Source: Bacillus sp. FJAT-49711
GTDB taxonomy: Bacteria; Bacillota; Bacilli; Bacillales; Bacillaceae_C
Length of the DNA: 64,000 bases
Assembly (NCBI RefSeq): GCF_018343715.1
Contig: NZ_JAGYPL010000004.1
Location: 62,001-126,000 of the forward strand
Direction: 5' to 3'
Under the pieces are notes generated by a model. It was not told the DNA's origin, ran no database searches, and was given only the letters and a program-made list of their open reading frames with translations. Position numbers and translations under genes: made by a program. Positions 46,364 to 56,356 of this stretch are shown here, piece after piece. Position 1 is the first letter of the stretch; each line of letters starts with the position of its first letter.

Positions 46364-46645
46364 ATAAAAAAACTCGACCCTACATTTACGCAGGGTCGAG
46401 TTTATATCAGTATAAAACCTTCAATCAACGAAATAAAAAAAACCACAGTAGTGGTTGGTTTTCATCAGTTAATATCACACTACGTACTATCATACGTGTC
46501 CTAGGTATCGGTAGAATGCCGTCAAAGTTTAATGTACTTTCAACTTTGCTTCTCGGAGAGGATTTTCATTATGGTCTTAACGTTGACTTTCAGCATTTGT
46601 CAACTCTCTGTAGATAAGATAAGCATAACTACTCTTTCTCGTCAT
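46364..46645 (-). ncRNA. Ile T-box-like leader with two tandem terminators
   Basis: The leader has stem I features on the minus strand: GACGAG start (46638-46643), the AGAGAG motif (46604-46609), a TTGAC...GTCAAC helix with TGAAA loop, and the specifier region AATGAAAATC with ATC (Ile) at 46561-46563. Two terminators follow: AACCAC/GTGGTT plus T-run (46433-46456) and a 12-bp stem plus T-run (46364-46403). I could not find a canonical AGGGTGGNACCGCG T-box; TGGT occurs only in the first terminator stem. It is therefore a T-box leader by stem I and a non-standard one downstream. Confidence 0.6.
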
Positions 46646-46849
46646 AGAATTCTGTATAAAATTTCCTTAACATTAACAAAAAGTAATTCATAAGTCAAAT
46701 ATGATTTTTAGACAAAATCTCATAAATCGGAAATGTTTATTTTAATTAGACAATTTTAACATTAATTGAGCAACTATTTCTACTTGCGTAGAGTGCTATC
46801 TGTAGACAAACCGCAGGAAGAGTAGTGTAATTCATTTTAACCTTCAAAT

Positions 46850-47347
46850 TTAATCCATTACACTCTTTTGTTCTACCCGTCTATGTTTTATATACACGCT
46901 CACAAGTTTAATCGGTATATACCCTATCATTCCGCCAATGGTATTTAAAATCAAATCATCGACATCAAAACTTCCAAATCTAAAAATGAGTTGAAGCAGT
47001 TCGAATGTCAAACTTAAACAAAAAGTTGCAATCATAACCTTTTTAAAACTATGAAACTTGCTAGACAATAACGGAAGAATAAATCCAAATGGAACAAACC
47101 CAATAATATTTCCAGTTAGATTTTCAACCCGTATATTGAAATTTATATCATTCGCCAAAAACAAATAATACGTAATCGTCTTAAATGGAATAAAATTGTG
47201 GCTATTCCAGTACAGGCCCTCGTAGCTGAATGTAAAATGACCGATGATGTCTGGAGTAGTAAGGTATTTGAACAGAATTAATTTTGAAAGGATTAACAAA
47301 TAAAAGCATAATGCAAATGTTAATCCTACTTTCATTACAATTTTCAT
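46850..47347 (-). CDS. VanZ-family membrane protein
   Basis: This 165-residue protein has four to five membrane helices and the VanZ features NFIPFKTITYY and SFDVDDLILNTIGGMIGYI. VanZ-like proteins of Enterococcus lower teicoplanin sensitivity by an unknown mechanism; chromosomal relatives in Bacillus are uncharacterised. I chose the ATG at 47347 after GGGGAG. It lies downstream of another VanZ gene and a PadR regulator on the same strand. Confidence 0.82.
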   Translation of the reverse strand: MKIVMKVGLTFALCFYLLILSKLILFKYLTTPDIIGHFTFSYEGLYWNSHNFIPFKTITYYLFLANDINFNIRVENLTGNIIGFVPFGFILPLLSSKFHSFKKVMIATFCLSLTFELLQLIFRFGSFDVDDLILNTIGGMIGYIPIKLVSVYIKHRRVEQKSVMD

Positions 47348-47410
47348 ATACGCTAACTCCCCGTTTTTAATCTTTCTATAACTTCTCTCCAAAATGGACT
47401 TCCAAAAGAA

Positions 47411-48169
47411 TCAATTTTTGATTCTTCGGATGACACTTTCTTTTGGTAGAATGATGACACTTTTTATGATCTTTAAAAAGAAGAAACCAAGAATACTCCC
47501 AATAGTATTCAGAATGACATCATCAATATCAAATTGCCCAAGCTTTAAAACGATCTGTAATGTTTCGATTGTAAAGCTGATAACAATTGAAGCAACAATT
47601 ACCTTCAAAAACCTGCTGTATCTTTTAAATAGCAAAGGAAGGAGAATTCCCAATGGCAGGAAAATTAAAATGTTACCTAATGTGTTATTGATGATTATGT
47701 CCATATTAAAACGTTCAGATCCAGTTATGTATTCAATCGTATTTTTAAACGGAACAATATTTGAATTTTGCTTCAAGAATTCTATATTAAAGTATCCCTC
47801 TGAATTTGATGAGGTAAAAACATATCGGTTCCATTCATATCCGTATACAGAATCCATAATACGTATGATAATTCTTCGAAATAGTAACATATATAAAACG
47901 AAAAAGGAGTATAAACCAAATAAAATCCATGTTACCTTATGGAATGGAAACAATGACTCTTGTAAAGCTATTGTTAATTGTTTTTGTTCCCCAAAACTTT
48001 CTAATGCCTTTTGTGTTGCTTCTTCCTCAGTAAAACCTTCATCTAAGTATTCATTCTTCAATAAATGAAGATGATCTCTCATTTCATCCATTATTCCTCT
48101 TTTTTCTTCCTCGTCACAATATAAATGGGTCACAATTTTATCAATATAGGTTTCGATTTTTTTATCCAA
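47411..48169 (-). CDS. VanZ-family protein with N-terminal permease-prefix domain
   Basis: The N-terminal 60 residues (IDKIVTHLYCDEEEKRGIMDEMRDHL, EGFTEEEATQKALESFG) form a permease-prefix/HAAS-like helical domain, which typically sits on PadR-controlled membrane proteins. The rest is a VanZ domain with NIVPFKNTIEYI and QFDIDDVILNTIGSILG. I chose the TTG at 48169 six bases after GGAGGG; it overlaps the padR-like gene by 40 bases, so the two are coupled. The second VanZ gene follows and shares the DDxILNTIG motif, so the pair arose by duplication. Confidence 0.82.
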   Translation of the reverse strand: MDKKIETYIDKIVTHLYCDEEEKRGIMDEMRDHLHLLKNEYLDEGFTEEEATQKALESFGEQKQLTIALQESLFPFHKVTWILFGLYSFFVLYMLLFRRIIIRIMDSVYGYEWNRYVFTSSNSEGYFNIEFLKQNSNIVPFKNTIEYITGSERFNMDIIINNTLGNILIFLPLGILLPLLFKRYSRFLKVIVASIVISFTIETLQIVLKLGQFDIDDVILNTIGSILGFFFLKIIKSVIILPKESVIRRIKN

Positions 48170-48492
48170 GCGACTCCCTCCGAACATACTTTAATTAAAT
48201 TGCTAATTTGTTTCCATTCTTTTAATTTCTTATCTAATTCTTGCTTTCCATCTTGTGTAATCGTATAGTATTTCCTTCTTCCACCACTCTCTGAATTCCC
48301 CCAGTATGATTCAAGCCATTCTTTATTTTCTAACCGCTTCAAGGCGGGATATAACGTTCCTTCACTCATGTTATATAGTTCATTACTATTTTCTTTTAAG
48401 GTCTTTACAATTTCATAACCATACATATCCCTTTTATTTACCAATGATAAAAGGAGAATATCAATACTTCCTTTCATTATCTCCTTGTCCAT
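48130..48492 (-). CDS. PadR-family transcriptional regulator
   Basis: This 120-residue winged-helix repressor begins MKGSIDILLLSLVNKRDMYGYEIVKTL and has the wing GTLYPALKRLENKEWLESYW...SGGRRKYYTIT typical of PadR group 2. PadR proteins commonly autoregulate and repress the membrane-protein genes they precede. The ATG at 48492 has GAGG; an ATG at 48477 after AAGGAG is also possible. Direct repeats of CGATGTA lie upstream at about 48520-48550 and could be its operator; this is inference. Confidence 0.9.
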   Translation of the reverse strand: MDKEIMKGSIDILLLSLVNKRDMYGYEIVKTLKENSNELYNMSEGTLYPALKRLENKEWLESYWGNSESGGRRKYYTITQDGKQELDKKLKEWKQISNLIKVCSEGVAWIKKSKPILIKL

Positions 48493-48721
48493 GACTAAAC
48501 CTCGCTTTCAAAACTAATCATATTTACATCGTAACACTATAATACATCGCATTACAATGTATAAAAAATTCTATCCACTTTTTTTATAAAATAAAAAACA
48601 AACATCCTCCGCAAACGTGTTCCTTCGAACCTCCGCACAGCAAGGGAATTTTAAAGGTTCAATCTCCCAGTTTGGCTAACATGTCGTAAATGGGAAATTA
48701 ATTGTTCAAAATGACTTTACA

Positions 48722-49398
48722 GTTGATGTCGTAAAAAGGATATATAGAGACCCATACGCTAAAAAACATTTATTTACCAATATAGCTTTCTGTGCCGCTT
48801 GTGGTAGAAGCATTCACTACAAAGCCACGCGGAAGGGATATGTATGTGGCAACGATAATAGGCGTAAAGGCTTTCTATGTACTAACCAACACTTTAAAGA
48901 AACAGAATTAATGGATTTTACTAACGTTAGAAATAAAAAGCCTATTTCAACGCCTCATTGAAGACAATTTTATATTCATTCTTGAAAAAGAGGTCAATAG
49001 AATAATCATTGGATAAAGCACAATTATCAACGATTGAAAAGGAATTGGAGGCTTTGAGGAACGCTCTGCGGATTAAAGTAAGAAAAGAGATAAGCCTTGA
49101 AGAATATCAATAGTTAATTGAAGATAACAACCAAAGGATTAACAGAAATAACCACAATAAAGCAGTCAATCGAAGAAGCATTATATGAAGGCTCATCTCT
49201 TTTAACATTGATGGCATGAACAAAGAATTAGAAGATTTTATTGCAAATCCAACACTTACACCTTTATCCTTACACAAATTCATAGAACGTATTGAAATTA
49301 AAGAAGACAGAAGTCCGAGAATCTTTTACCGATTCTCAAACTCATACATATCTTCTATTTTTTTTCGAGTAACACACAGCACTCGACGTGTGTTTTGA
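48722..49398 (+). pseudogene. Decayed large serine recombinase (C-terminal part)
   Basis: Three pieces in shifting frames match the C-terminal half of a large serine recombinase: the zinc ribbon (FCAACGRSIHYK...YVCG...GFLCTN, 48722-48960), a coiled-coil piece (IEKELEALRNALRIKVRKE) with an in-frame stop near 49111, and a tail (NPTLTPLSLHKFIERIEI). The catalytic N-terminal domain is absent. It is an old mobile-element scar, unrelated in detail to the recombinase at 54800-56178. Confidence 0.7.
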
Positions 49399-49536
49399 TA
49401 GAATGATGATACTGAAACGCGTAAATTCGATTTTGCGTAATGGTGTACCCCCTAAATTCAAGAGGGCCTAAATAAAATTTCCGTAACACTCACTTTGTTA
49501 GTTATTAACCTGTTTATAACAACAATACTTGTGAAA

Positions 49537-49980
49537 TTAGATTCCACCAATAACACTAAAAGCTGCCTCGACTTTATCTTTAAAATCAGCATCAAACATA
49601 TTACTCTTATCTAGTCTTATTGCATCCTCATCTTTCCATGTATACTTCATTAAGAATCCAGGACAGATGTTTAACTTATCATATCTCTTGTCTAAAATTT
49701 TTTCTTTAATTTTACTTCTATCCTCAGAGACAATTATCTTCTTGTCTTCTAATTCACTAAATAGATCAGAAAAGTCTGTTCTCTTAATTTGCTTTAAATT
49801 GGAATATTCCTTCTTCCAAAATCTTATATATTCTTCAAAAGAAAGTGTTCCTTCAAACCATAATAAATTACTTGAACGGTATGCGACATGAAAATTCTTT
49901 GATAATTGGAAACCTTGCTTTTGCAGTTCTAAGAGTTTTTCAACATCGAGTTTTTTGAATGTTTCTTTTGCAGCATTCAT
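49537..49980 (-). CDS. Hypothetical protein, 147 residues
   Basis: A soluble charged protein starting MNAAKETFKKLDVEKLLELQKQGF, with a WFEGTLSFEEYIRFWKKEY segment and a C-terminal SVIGGI. The ATG at 49980 follows GGAGATACA. I do not recognise the family. It is in a zone of gene remnants and may be cargo of a lost element. Confidence 0.6.
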   Translation of the reverse strand: MNAAKETFKKLDVEKLLELQKQGFQLSKNFHVAYRSSNLLWFEGTLSFEEYIRFWKKEYSNLKQIKRTDFSDLFSELEDKKIIVSEDRSKIKEKILDKRYDKLNICPGFLMKYTWKDEDAIRLDKSNMFDADFKDKVEAAFSVIGGI

Positions 49981-50318
49981 TGTATCTCCAGCATGTAGAT
50001 TTGAAGGCAAAAGTCCAATGAAACATGATAATTTGAATACATTACTCCATTATAATTATAAAACTTTATGACACTAATTCAACCATTATTCCCAATGTCT
50101 TATATCCTTTAACAGCAAAGGTAAACAAATAGGGTAGTAATGCTGGAAAGTATGCCGTAATGCCTTATTGCGTAATAGACAATTACTGCGCAGTAAAGAA
50201 CTTCATCTTTAGAGGACTTTGCGAAAATATGTACTTAAAGTAACGGGTTAGGTTACTTGAAGAAGCTTTGAATAAACAATGAGGGAATATATGAAAGTCA
50301 CCCAATAACAAGGAGTTT
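49981..50318. other. Intergenic region between remnants
   Basis: AT-rich sequence with TTGCGTAAT-like motifs. No supported gene. Confidence 0.3.
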
Positions 50319-50743
50319 ATGAAAATGAGGCAACCTATCTTGGTTTAAATTTTGCATTAAAACTCAATAAATATTATACAGAGGATGAAGTTGAAATTGA
50401 TTATGTTTTTTCAGATGAAGAAAATCGTAATGTAGTTAAGCAGAAGCATTTTACTACGCCCTATATTTATGAAGTTTCTGAAAATGGTCATCCTATTTGG
50501 CGAATGAATGAATTTCAAAAGATTCATTCACCACATAACTACGAAAAATCCAAAAAGACTTTTCTCTATTTATGTAACCTACTAAAAGAGTTACTTCCAC
50601 AAGGTGATTATTGTGAAATCTATATTTGTTGGTTGGGTGAAGAAGATGAAGAGCGTGAGGATGAGTTGAAAATTGATTTAAATAATCTACAAATTGAAGC
50701 AATAGATATTTATGAAAAATGCTTTATCCGAATAGAAAACTAA
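50319..50743 (+). pseudogene. Acidic small gene with a one-base frameshift (immunity-protein-like)
   Basis: The ATG at 50319 sits after AAGGAG, but its frame stops after nine codons. Adding one A to the run AAAA at 50321 restores a continuous frame reading MKNEATYLGLNFALKL and running to a stop at 50741, about 141 residues. The product is acidic (YTEDEVEIDYVFSDEEN, EEDEEREDELKID), like small immunity proteins of polymorphic toxin systems. That assignment is by resemblance only. Either a real mutation or an assembly error in a homopolymer explains the break. Confidence 0.5.
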
Positions 50744-50746
50744 AGG

Positions 50747-50938
50747 CTCATCTCATTCGGCTTAAATGAAGAAATAGAATTTATTATTTTAGATGATATT
50801 GATTACGGAAAAGAAGATGATTTTCCAGATTATGTTGTAGAAGAATTTCATTTTGACTTGGAAGAAAATGAAGAAATTGAAGTAGTCTGTCCTTTTTGCA
50901 ATGGTACCATGCAACAAGCGAGAAAAAAGACCCAGTGA
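50747..50938 (+). pseudogene. Fragment of a small acidic protein with CPFC motif
   Basis: An open frame without a start codon continues from the preceding gene region as LISFGLNEEIEFIILDDIDYGKEDDFPDY, then EEIEVVCPFCNGTMQQ, and stops at 50936. Acidic composition and a CxxC pair hint at a second immunity-like or zinc-finger protein whose 5' part is lost. Confidence 0.4.
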
Positions 50939-50982
50939 ATAATCAACACTTGGGCCGTGGTTAAGTGGCGTTAGAAAACCTG

Positions 50983-52113
50983 TTATTCAACTGATCCAGT
51001 TCGCTTAATTTCCACCTTTATATTTGGTTTTATCTTTAGTGTTGAGAAATTTTGTCTTAAATCTTCCTCAGTTAAATGGGAATATTTTCTTACACTTCTT
51101 ATTTTTCTTCCAATGCCAATGGGATCCGTATGTAAATTTTTTAATTCCTCAAGTATCTTTCCAAATTCTTTGTTTAGGGCTTCACTAATTAGTTGCTCCA
51201 TTTTGTTTAGTGCATCTTTATTTTTCAAAGAAGTAGTGGGTTGAAATTCTAATGTTGAAACGGAAATCGTTGCATTTAAATGAACCAATTCTTCGTTCTT
51301 TATTTCAATGTTTCCTTTGTACTTTATTGGTTGAAGTGTAATCTTATAAATATCACTTTTAGGAAGGCTGAGTTCGGCCATACCCCTTTTCTCTATTTCT
51401 TCAGCAGCAATCTCTACAGTTATATCACCTAAAAATGCCTTATTATTTGTGAATAATTTTATGTAAAGGGTGTTAATCAACGAAATAGATCCTACAATTT
51501 TATCTTCTTTGAATAATGCAACACCATCTATAGAAGGTGCTACCCCATTTGCATTTTTAATCAAGGGTAGGGTAGGATCAATACCTATTTCATATAGTGT
51601 AGTAAAAAAATCATGTAAGTTGGAGTTGACTAACATTTCTTTCTTTTCATGTTTTTCCAATAGTTGATAGATATAGGATCCCATTTCCGAATATTCTTCA
51701 TAGTTTGTATTGTTAATCGTCTCCTCAGCATTATCAGTAATGGCCAAAAAGATTAAAGAACTGATACTGCTATCTCGTTGCATTGTATCCAGAAAAGAAG
51801 AAATTCCTACTGTTTCTGCCATATTTTTATTAAATAGTATGGTCCTTAATTGACCAGACGTAATGTTATGGCTTGTTTGTTCCTCTAGTTTTTGTCTTAT
51901 TTGTTTACTAGTCGTTCCTTCAGCTGAAAGGGTTACACTGGTCCTTTCTTCTTTTCGGTCAAATTGTAACAAACTGATAGTGCCTTTGTATGTATTGTCA
52001 TCAAGCAAGTCATAACCCATAATCGTTGAAATCCCTTGCATTTCTATTATTTTTTCAGGGGCCATACATGCAGTACAAAGAAGAGAACACAGCAGAATAA
52101 CAATTTTTTTCAT
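50983..52113 (-). CDS. gerC: Ger(x)C-family spore germination lipoprotein
   Basis: This is the C subunit of a nutrient germinant receptor in the spore inner membrane. A signal peptide ends in LLCTAC (lipobox), then MAPEKIIEMQGISTIMGYDL begins the conserved domain. The 376-residue protein has the three-domain GerC fold length. It lies five bases downstream of the B subunit gene. The operon order A-B-C is standard. The germinant is unknown. Confidence 0.9.
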   Translation of the reverse strand: MKKIVILLCSLLCTACMAPEKIIEMQGISTIMGYDLLDDNTYKGTISLLQFDRKEERTSVTLSAEGTTSKQIRQKLEEQTSHNITSGQLRTILFNKNMAETVGISSFLDTMQRDSSISSLIFLAITDNAEETINNTNYEEYSEMGSYIYQLLEKHEKKEMLVNSNLHDFFTTLYEIGIDPTLPLIKNANGVAPSIDGVALFKEDKIVGSISLINTLYIKLFTNNKAFLGDITVEIAAEEIEKRGMAELSLPKSDIYKITLQPIKYKGNIEIKNEELVHLNATISVSTLEFQPTTSLKNKDALNKMEQLISEALNKEFGKILEELKNLHTDPIGIGRKIRSVRKYSHLTEEDLRQNFSTLKIKPNIKVEIKRTGSVE

Positions 52114-52117
52114 TCTT

Positions 52118-53212
52118 TCAACTCCGTCTGGTACGAGTATTGATTTTTGATTTTATAATGGTTATTCCATACAAGAAAATCGGATAGATAAACCACAGGA
52201 AAAATCCAGTTTTGCCAATTTGATCAAAAAAATAATTATTATCTACTCTTTTCGTAATTAAAAAACTGCAGATAAAAAGGATAATGGAGATGAGCCATAT
52301 TCCATATTTCTGTTTTATATGAAAAATCTGTTTAATACCCTTGGAAGAAATATATAGAGTGATACATAGGTTTGGAAAAATAACTAAAATCCATAACGGA
52401 ACCGCAACAAATTCAAAGCGCTCAATAAATGGAAAATGGACCGTGCTAATCATGCTGACAACAGGCCATACATTCTTCTCTAATTCATTCGCGCTAAAAA
52501 ATAAAATAGAAACAACAGTTGTTATTAAAACAAGGATGGTCGTAAACCAGACTGCTATTTGACTAAACAGCTGTAGTTTATTTTTCTCCTTTATAAATGG
52601 AAAAATAAAAAGTAATGTCTCGAAACCTAACATTGTATAACTGCTTTTGAAAACTCCTTTCATAATTTCTGAAGGAGTTGTCGTAATAATAGGTAAAATC
52701 CTAGTTAGATTTATGGTTTGAAGTGGTTGGTACACAACAAATAGCAGCCATATAGTCAATAAAAAGGATAAGAAGCAAACACCGGTCACTACTCTAAATC
52801 CGCCGGATACAGCATAAATGGTTATTATTAATAAAGCCAATACCCCGACCCATTCATAGACACCTTCATATCCCCATGTTAGTGACAACTCGACAAAACT
52901 AATGGTAATCGAATAATGGACGGCAATAAAGTAAATGACAATAAGGAAGTTAAAAATACTACCAATCAAGCGTCCGAATATATGTTCATGAATTTCAAAA
53001 AGAGTACCACCTTCATTTTTTTTTAGGATAGAAATCAATACCCATGTAATCAAGCTAACGAATAAACCAGATAGCAAAATGGATATCCAAGCATCTTTTT
53101 TTGATTCTAGATATATAATTCTTGGAAATCCAAGAATTCCCATACCGATTTGCGAAGTGTGTATGATATAAAACGCCATAAAGGCGTTAACAAAACGTAT
53201 ATTTGATTTCAT
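52118..53212 (-). CDS. gerB: GerB-family spore germination permease
   Basis: This is the membrane B subunit of a germinant receptor, an APC-superfamily protein of about 364 residues and 10 helices. It begins VNAFMAFYIIHTSQIGMGILGFPRIIY, which holds the unwound helix 1 that binds ligand in relatives. I chose the ATG at 53212 after GAGG. It follows gerA by eight bases. It probably senses an amino acid or similar nutrient. Confidence 0.92.
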   Translation of the reverse strand: MKSNIRFVNAFMAFYIIHTSQIGMGILGFPRIIYLESKKDAWISILLSGLFVSLITWVLISILKKNEGGTLFEIHEHIFGRLIGSIFNFLIVIYFIAVHYSITISFVELSLTWGYEGVYEWVGVLALLIITIYAVSGGFRVVTGVCFLSFLLTIWLLFVVYQPLQTINLTRILPIITTTPSEIMKGVFKSSYTMLGFETLLFIFPFIKEKNKLQLFSQIAVWFTTILVLITTVVSILFFSANELEKNVWPVVSMISTVHFPFIERFEFVAVPLWILVIFPNLCITLYISSKGIKQIFHIKQKYGIWLISIILFICSFLITKRVDNNYFFDQIGKTGFFLWFIYPIFLYGITIIKSKINTRTRRS

Positions 53213-53220
53213 TTTGCACC

Positions 53221-54702
53221 TCAAGATTCATCTAAATCTGTTATATTTTTTAATCGCTCCTTTAGGCGAATGGAGTCTTTTGGTCGATTTACTACCGGTC
53301 GCCTCATATAAAAATGGTGGGGGAGACGTATTAAAAAATATTGTAAATCTTTCATTCTTAGCGGATATAGGGGTGCAAGATAAGGTTTATTTAAAGAAGT
53401 TAATTTTAACAAGTGAACCATTAGAATACATATACCGACAATGATTCCATTTAACCCCCAAACACCTGCTAAAATAATGATTGGAAATCTAGCAATTCTG
53501 ACAGCAGTGCCCATTTCATAAATAGGAGCCGAAAATGCCCCTAATGCACTAAATGCAACAATGATAATTAAAATATTGCTAGTTAACCCTGCCTCAACCG
53601 TTGCTTGGCCAATGACAATACCTCCAACAATTCCCATTGTTTGTCCTACTTTTGAAGGAAGACGGGCCCCAGCTTCTCTAAGTAACTCAATTAAAAATTC
53701 TAGTAAGAGTGCTTCTAATAAGGGTGGAAAAGGAACTTGTGAACGTGATTGTCCAATGATAAATAACAATTTAGATGGTATGAGTTCAAAATGATACGTC
53801 ATGGCAGCCACATAAATGGCTGTTAAAAAAAGAGAACCTACCATAGCAAATAATCGGATGACACGAATAAATGTACTTAAAGACCATCTCAAATAGATAT
53901 CTTCTGTTGATTCGAAAAATGAGAAAAAATTAGCAGGACCTATAATCGCTACTGGGCTACCATCTATAAAAACACCAATTCGCCCGTTTAAAATCGAGTA
54001 GATGAATCGGTCTGGGAGCTCTGTTAATATAAATTGAGGAAATAAAGAGTAATGATTATCTTCTAGGCATTGAGCCAAAACGGAACTGTCAATTACATTT
54101 TCTGTTTTTAATTGTTTAATCCTGTCCTTAAGTGTCTGAAGAGTGTCATCGTTCGCAATATCTTTTATATATACAATTCTTACTTGCTTTTGAACGCGTT
54201 CCCCAATCTTTATTTCATCCGTGCACAAATTATAATCTTTTAGATTTTGTCTGATTATCTTAACGTTAGAAGTTAATGATTCAGTGAACGAAATTTTAGG
54301 TCCATATACTAACGATTCTGTTTCTGCTTTCTCAATAGAGCGCTCAATGGGATTTGCGCAGTTCACAATGAATGCCTTTTTCTCATCTAAAAAAAAAATA
54401 TAAGCAAATCCATTTAATAGGGAAGAGATTACCTCTTGTTCGTTTAAATTTGCAATTATTTCCCCTATAGGTATGTTTTTCATTAAATAGGTGTAATGTA
54501 AGTTTCCTACAGAAAGTTCTTCAATGTATTTAATGACATATTCATTTAGAATCTCTGGCTTAATTAAATTCTTCATAAAAATAATATGAATCCCCTCTTG
54601 ACCAACTTCAAGCTTTCGACAGATCAAATCGGGTGATTCATTAAGAATGGATTTAATTTTTTCATAACCTGGGAAGTTGCCATTATTATGACGCTCTGTC
54701 AT
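53221..54702 (-). CDS. gerA: GerA-family spore germination protein
   Basis: This is the A subunit of a germinant receptor in the spore inner membrane. A soluble N-terminal half (about residues 1-240) is followed by five helices. The family blocks LPDRFIYSILNGRIGVFIDGSP and SRSQVPFPPLLEALLLEFLIELLREAG are present, with VGQTMGIVGGIVIGQATVEAGL. I chose the ATG at 54702 (AGG at six bases); a TTG 18 bases upstream is possible. First gene of the gerABC unit. Confidence 0.93.
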   Translation of the reverse strand: MTERHNNGNFPGYEKIKSILNESPDLICRKLEVGQEGIHIIFMKNLIKPEILNEYVIKYIEELSVGNLHYTYLMKNIPIGEIIANLNEQEVISSLLNGFAYIFFLDEKKAFIVNCANPIERSIEKAETESLVYGPKISFTESLTSNVKIIRQNLKDYNLCTDEIKIGERVQKQVRIVYIKDIANDDTLQTLKDRIKQLKTENVIDSSVLAQCLEDNHYSLFPQFILTELPDRFIYSILNGRIGVFIDGSPVAIIGPANFFSFFESTEDIYLRWSLSTFIRVIRLFAMVGSLFLTAIYVAAMTYHFELIPSKLLFIIGQSRSQVPFPPLLEALLLEFLIELLREAGARLPSKVGQTMGIVGGIVIGQATVEAGLTSNILIIIVAFSALGAFSAPIYEMGTAVRIARFPIIILAGVWGLNGIIVGICILMVHLLKLTSLNKPYLAPLYPLRMKDLQYFLIRLPHHFYMRRPVVNRPKDSIRLKERLKNITDLDES

Positions 54703-54799
54703 TCGTAACCTATCCTTCAACCGTTTTTAATAGTGTCTGTAAAAACAATTAATTTATCCAGAATATTTTATAGGCTTGGAGAGTTTTCCAGACCTTTTC

Positions 54800-56178
54800 T
54801 TATTTGTCAATTTGACGCTCAACTTCAGTACCGTCCAGAAAAGTCACAATTATTTTTTCTCCTTTAAATACCGTCATCTTTTCAATTAGCTTAAAGTACA
54901 AACCTATATCAAACTCTTTTAATGTTGTAGCTTCCTTAAAAAGCTCAATAAACTGTTCTGTTTTATATTTTTTAGAAGATCGTCGCTAACTTGCTCTCTC
55001 CACTTATTTAAAAAGTGATCTTTGTTTTCTAGTATGGCGTTAAATACATCTATAAAGGCTTGGTATAAAGTTGTATCGTCTATATGCTTATTCTCACAGC
55101 TCTTTTTACCTTTAATGGTGTATTTTTTGTTGCATCTCCATATTTTTCTTCGAAGCGTTTCGTTTGTAGAGTTCCAAACTTTCCTTCCAAATGGGCTGCC
55201 ACAATGGCCACATATAACTCTTCCTGCAAAAGGATTCTCAATCGTAGCATAATCAACTTTTACAATCCCATGTTTCTCTGCAAAGGCCCGCCTTCTCTCC
55301 ATCTCTAACTGTACCGCTTCCCACATATCTTTTGGTATGATTGCAGGATGACTTTCTTCAACATAGTATCTTGGAATTTGTCCGGTATTTTGTACTCTCT
55401 TTTTCGTCAGGAAGTCGACCGTATAAGTCTTCTGAAGAAGAGCATCCCCTTTATACTTCTCATTGCTAAGCATCTTCCTTATGCTGCCTTCATACCATTT
55501 GGCTTTGCCGTTCCAGTTTGGAATATTCTCTTCCTCCAGTTCTCTTGCTATCCTATTTGGCCCTTTCCCATCCAGATAGTCTTTATAAATCCTTCTAACT
55601 ATCTTAGCTTGATTTTCATTAATGATAAGGTTTCCATCCTCATCTTTGTCATAACCAAGGAATTTTGTATGATTCACTGCTACCTTCCCTTGTTCAAACC
55701 GTCGCCTGATTCCCCAGGTAGAGTTCTCCGAAATAGATCTACTTTCATCTTGGGCAAGGCTTGAAAGGATACTTAACAAAACCTCACCCTTGGCATTTAA
55801 TGTATTAATGTTTTCTTTTTCAAATCTTATTTCTACACCTATATTTTTAAGTTCTCTAACAGTTTGTAGCATCACTGTTGTATTTCTTGCAAACCTTGAA
55901 ATGGATTTAGTGATGATAAGGTCTATTTCACCTTGATTTGCGAGCTCTAACATTCTTTTAAACTCTGGGCGATTCTCAGTAGTTCCACTAATTCCTCGAT
56001 CTGCAAACCCCCCAACAAATTCATACTCTGGATTTGCCCCGATCATTCTTTCGTAATAACTAATTTGATTTTCTAAAGACTCACCTTGTTTTTCATGGTC
56101 AGTTGAAACTCGAGCATATGCACATACTCTTTTCTTTGACTCTTTCTTTACAGTAGGCTCTATGATTCTAACTCGCAT
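54800..56178 (-). pseudogene. Serine recombinase with C-terminal frameshift
   Basis: The resolvase-type catalytic domain is intact (CAYARVSTDHEKQ with the nucleophile Ser, ISRFARN), then the recombinase domain (FLGYDKDEDGN), and a zinc ribbon (CGHCGSPFGRK...WRC...SCENK). The frame stops at 54919, giving 419 residues. Adding one A in the A6 run near 54974 instead continues as KYKTEQFIELFKEATTLKEF to a stop at 54800, restoring a normal C-terminus of about 459 residues. It was a mobile-element integrase; AAAGGAGGACC precedes its ATG. Whether it is truly broken or an assembly error is open. Confidence 0.7.
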
Positions 56179-56230
56179 TGGAGGTCCTCCTTTCTATCAA
56201 TTTGGTACTAACATATATCACTCTGAAGGC

Positions 56231-56356
56231 CTAAATAGTCAAGTTAATAGAATCATTATTCAACACGACTACATTGTTACTGTCAATTTTGCTTCCTGTT
56301 AAATCTTGAGCCACTAATGATCCAATATCATCAATACCAAGTGCAAATCTGTTTCG
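56231..56356 (-). pseudogene. 3' fragment of an interrupted gene
   Basis: A frame without a start reads RFALGIDDIGSLVAQDLTG and then KIDSNNVVVLNNDS to a stop at 56231. It is cut at its 5' side exactly where the palindrome 56356-56403 begins. The family is not recognised; a small spore or cell-surface protein is possible. Confidence 0.35.
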
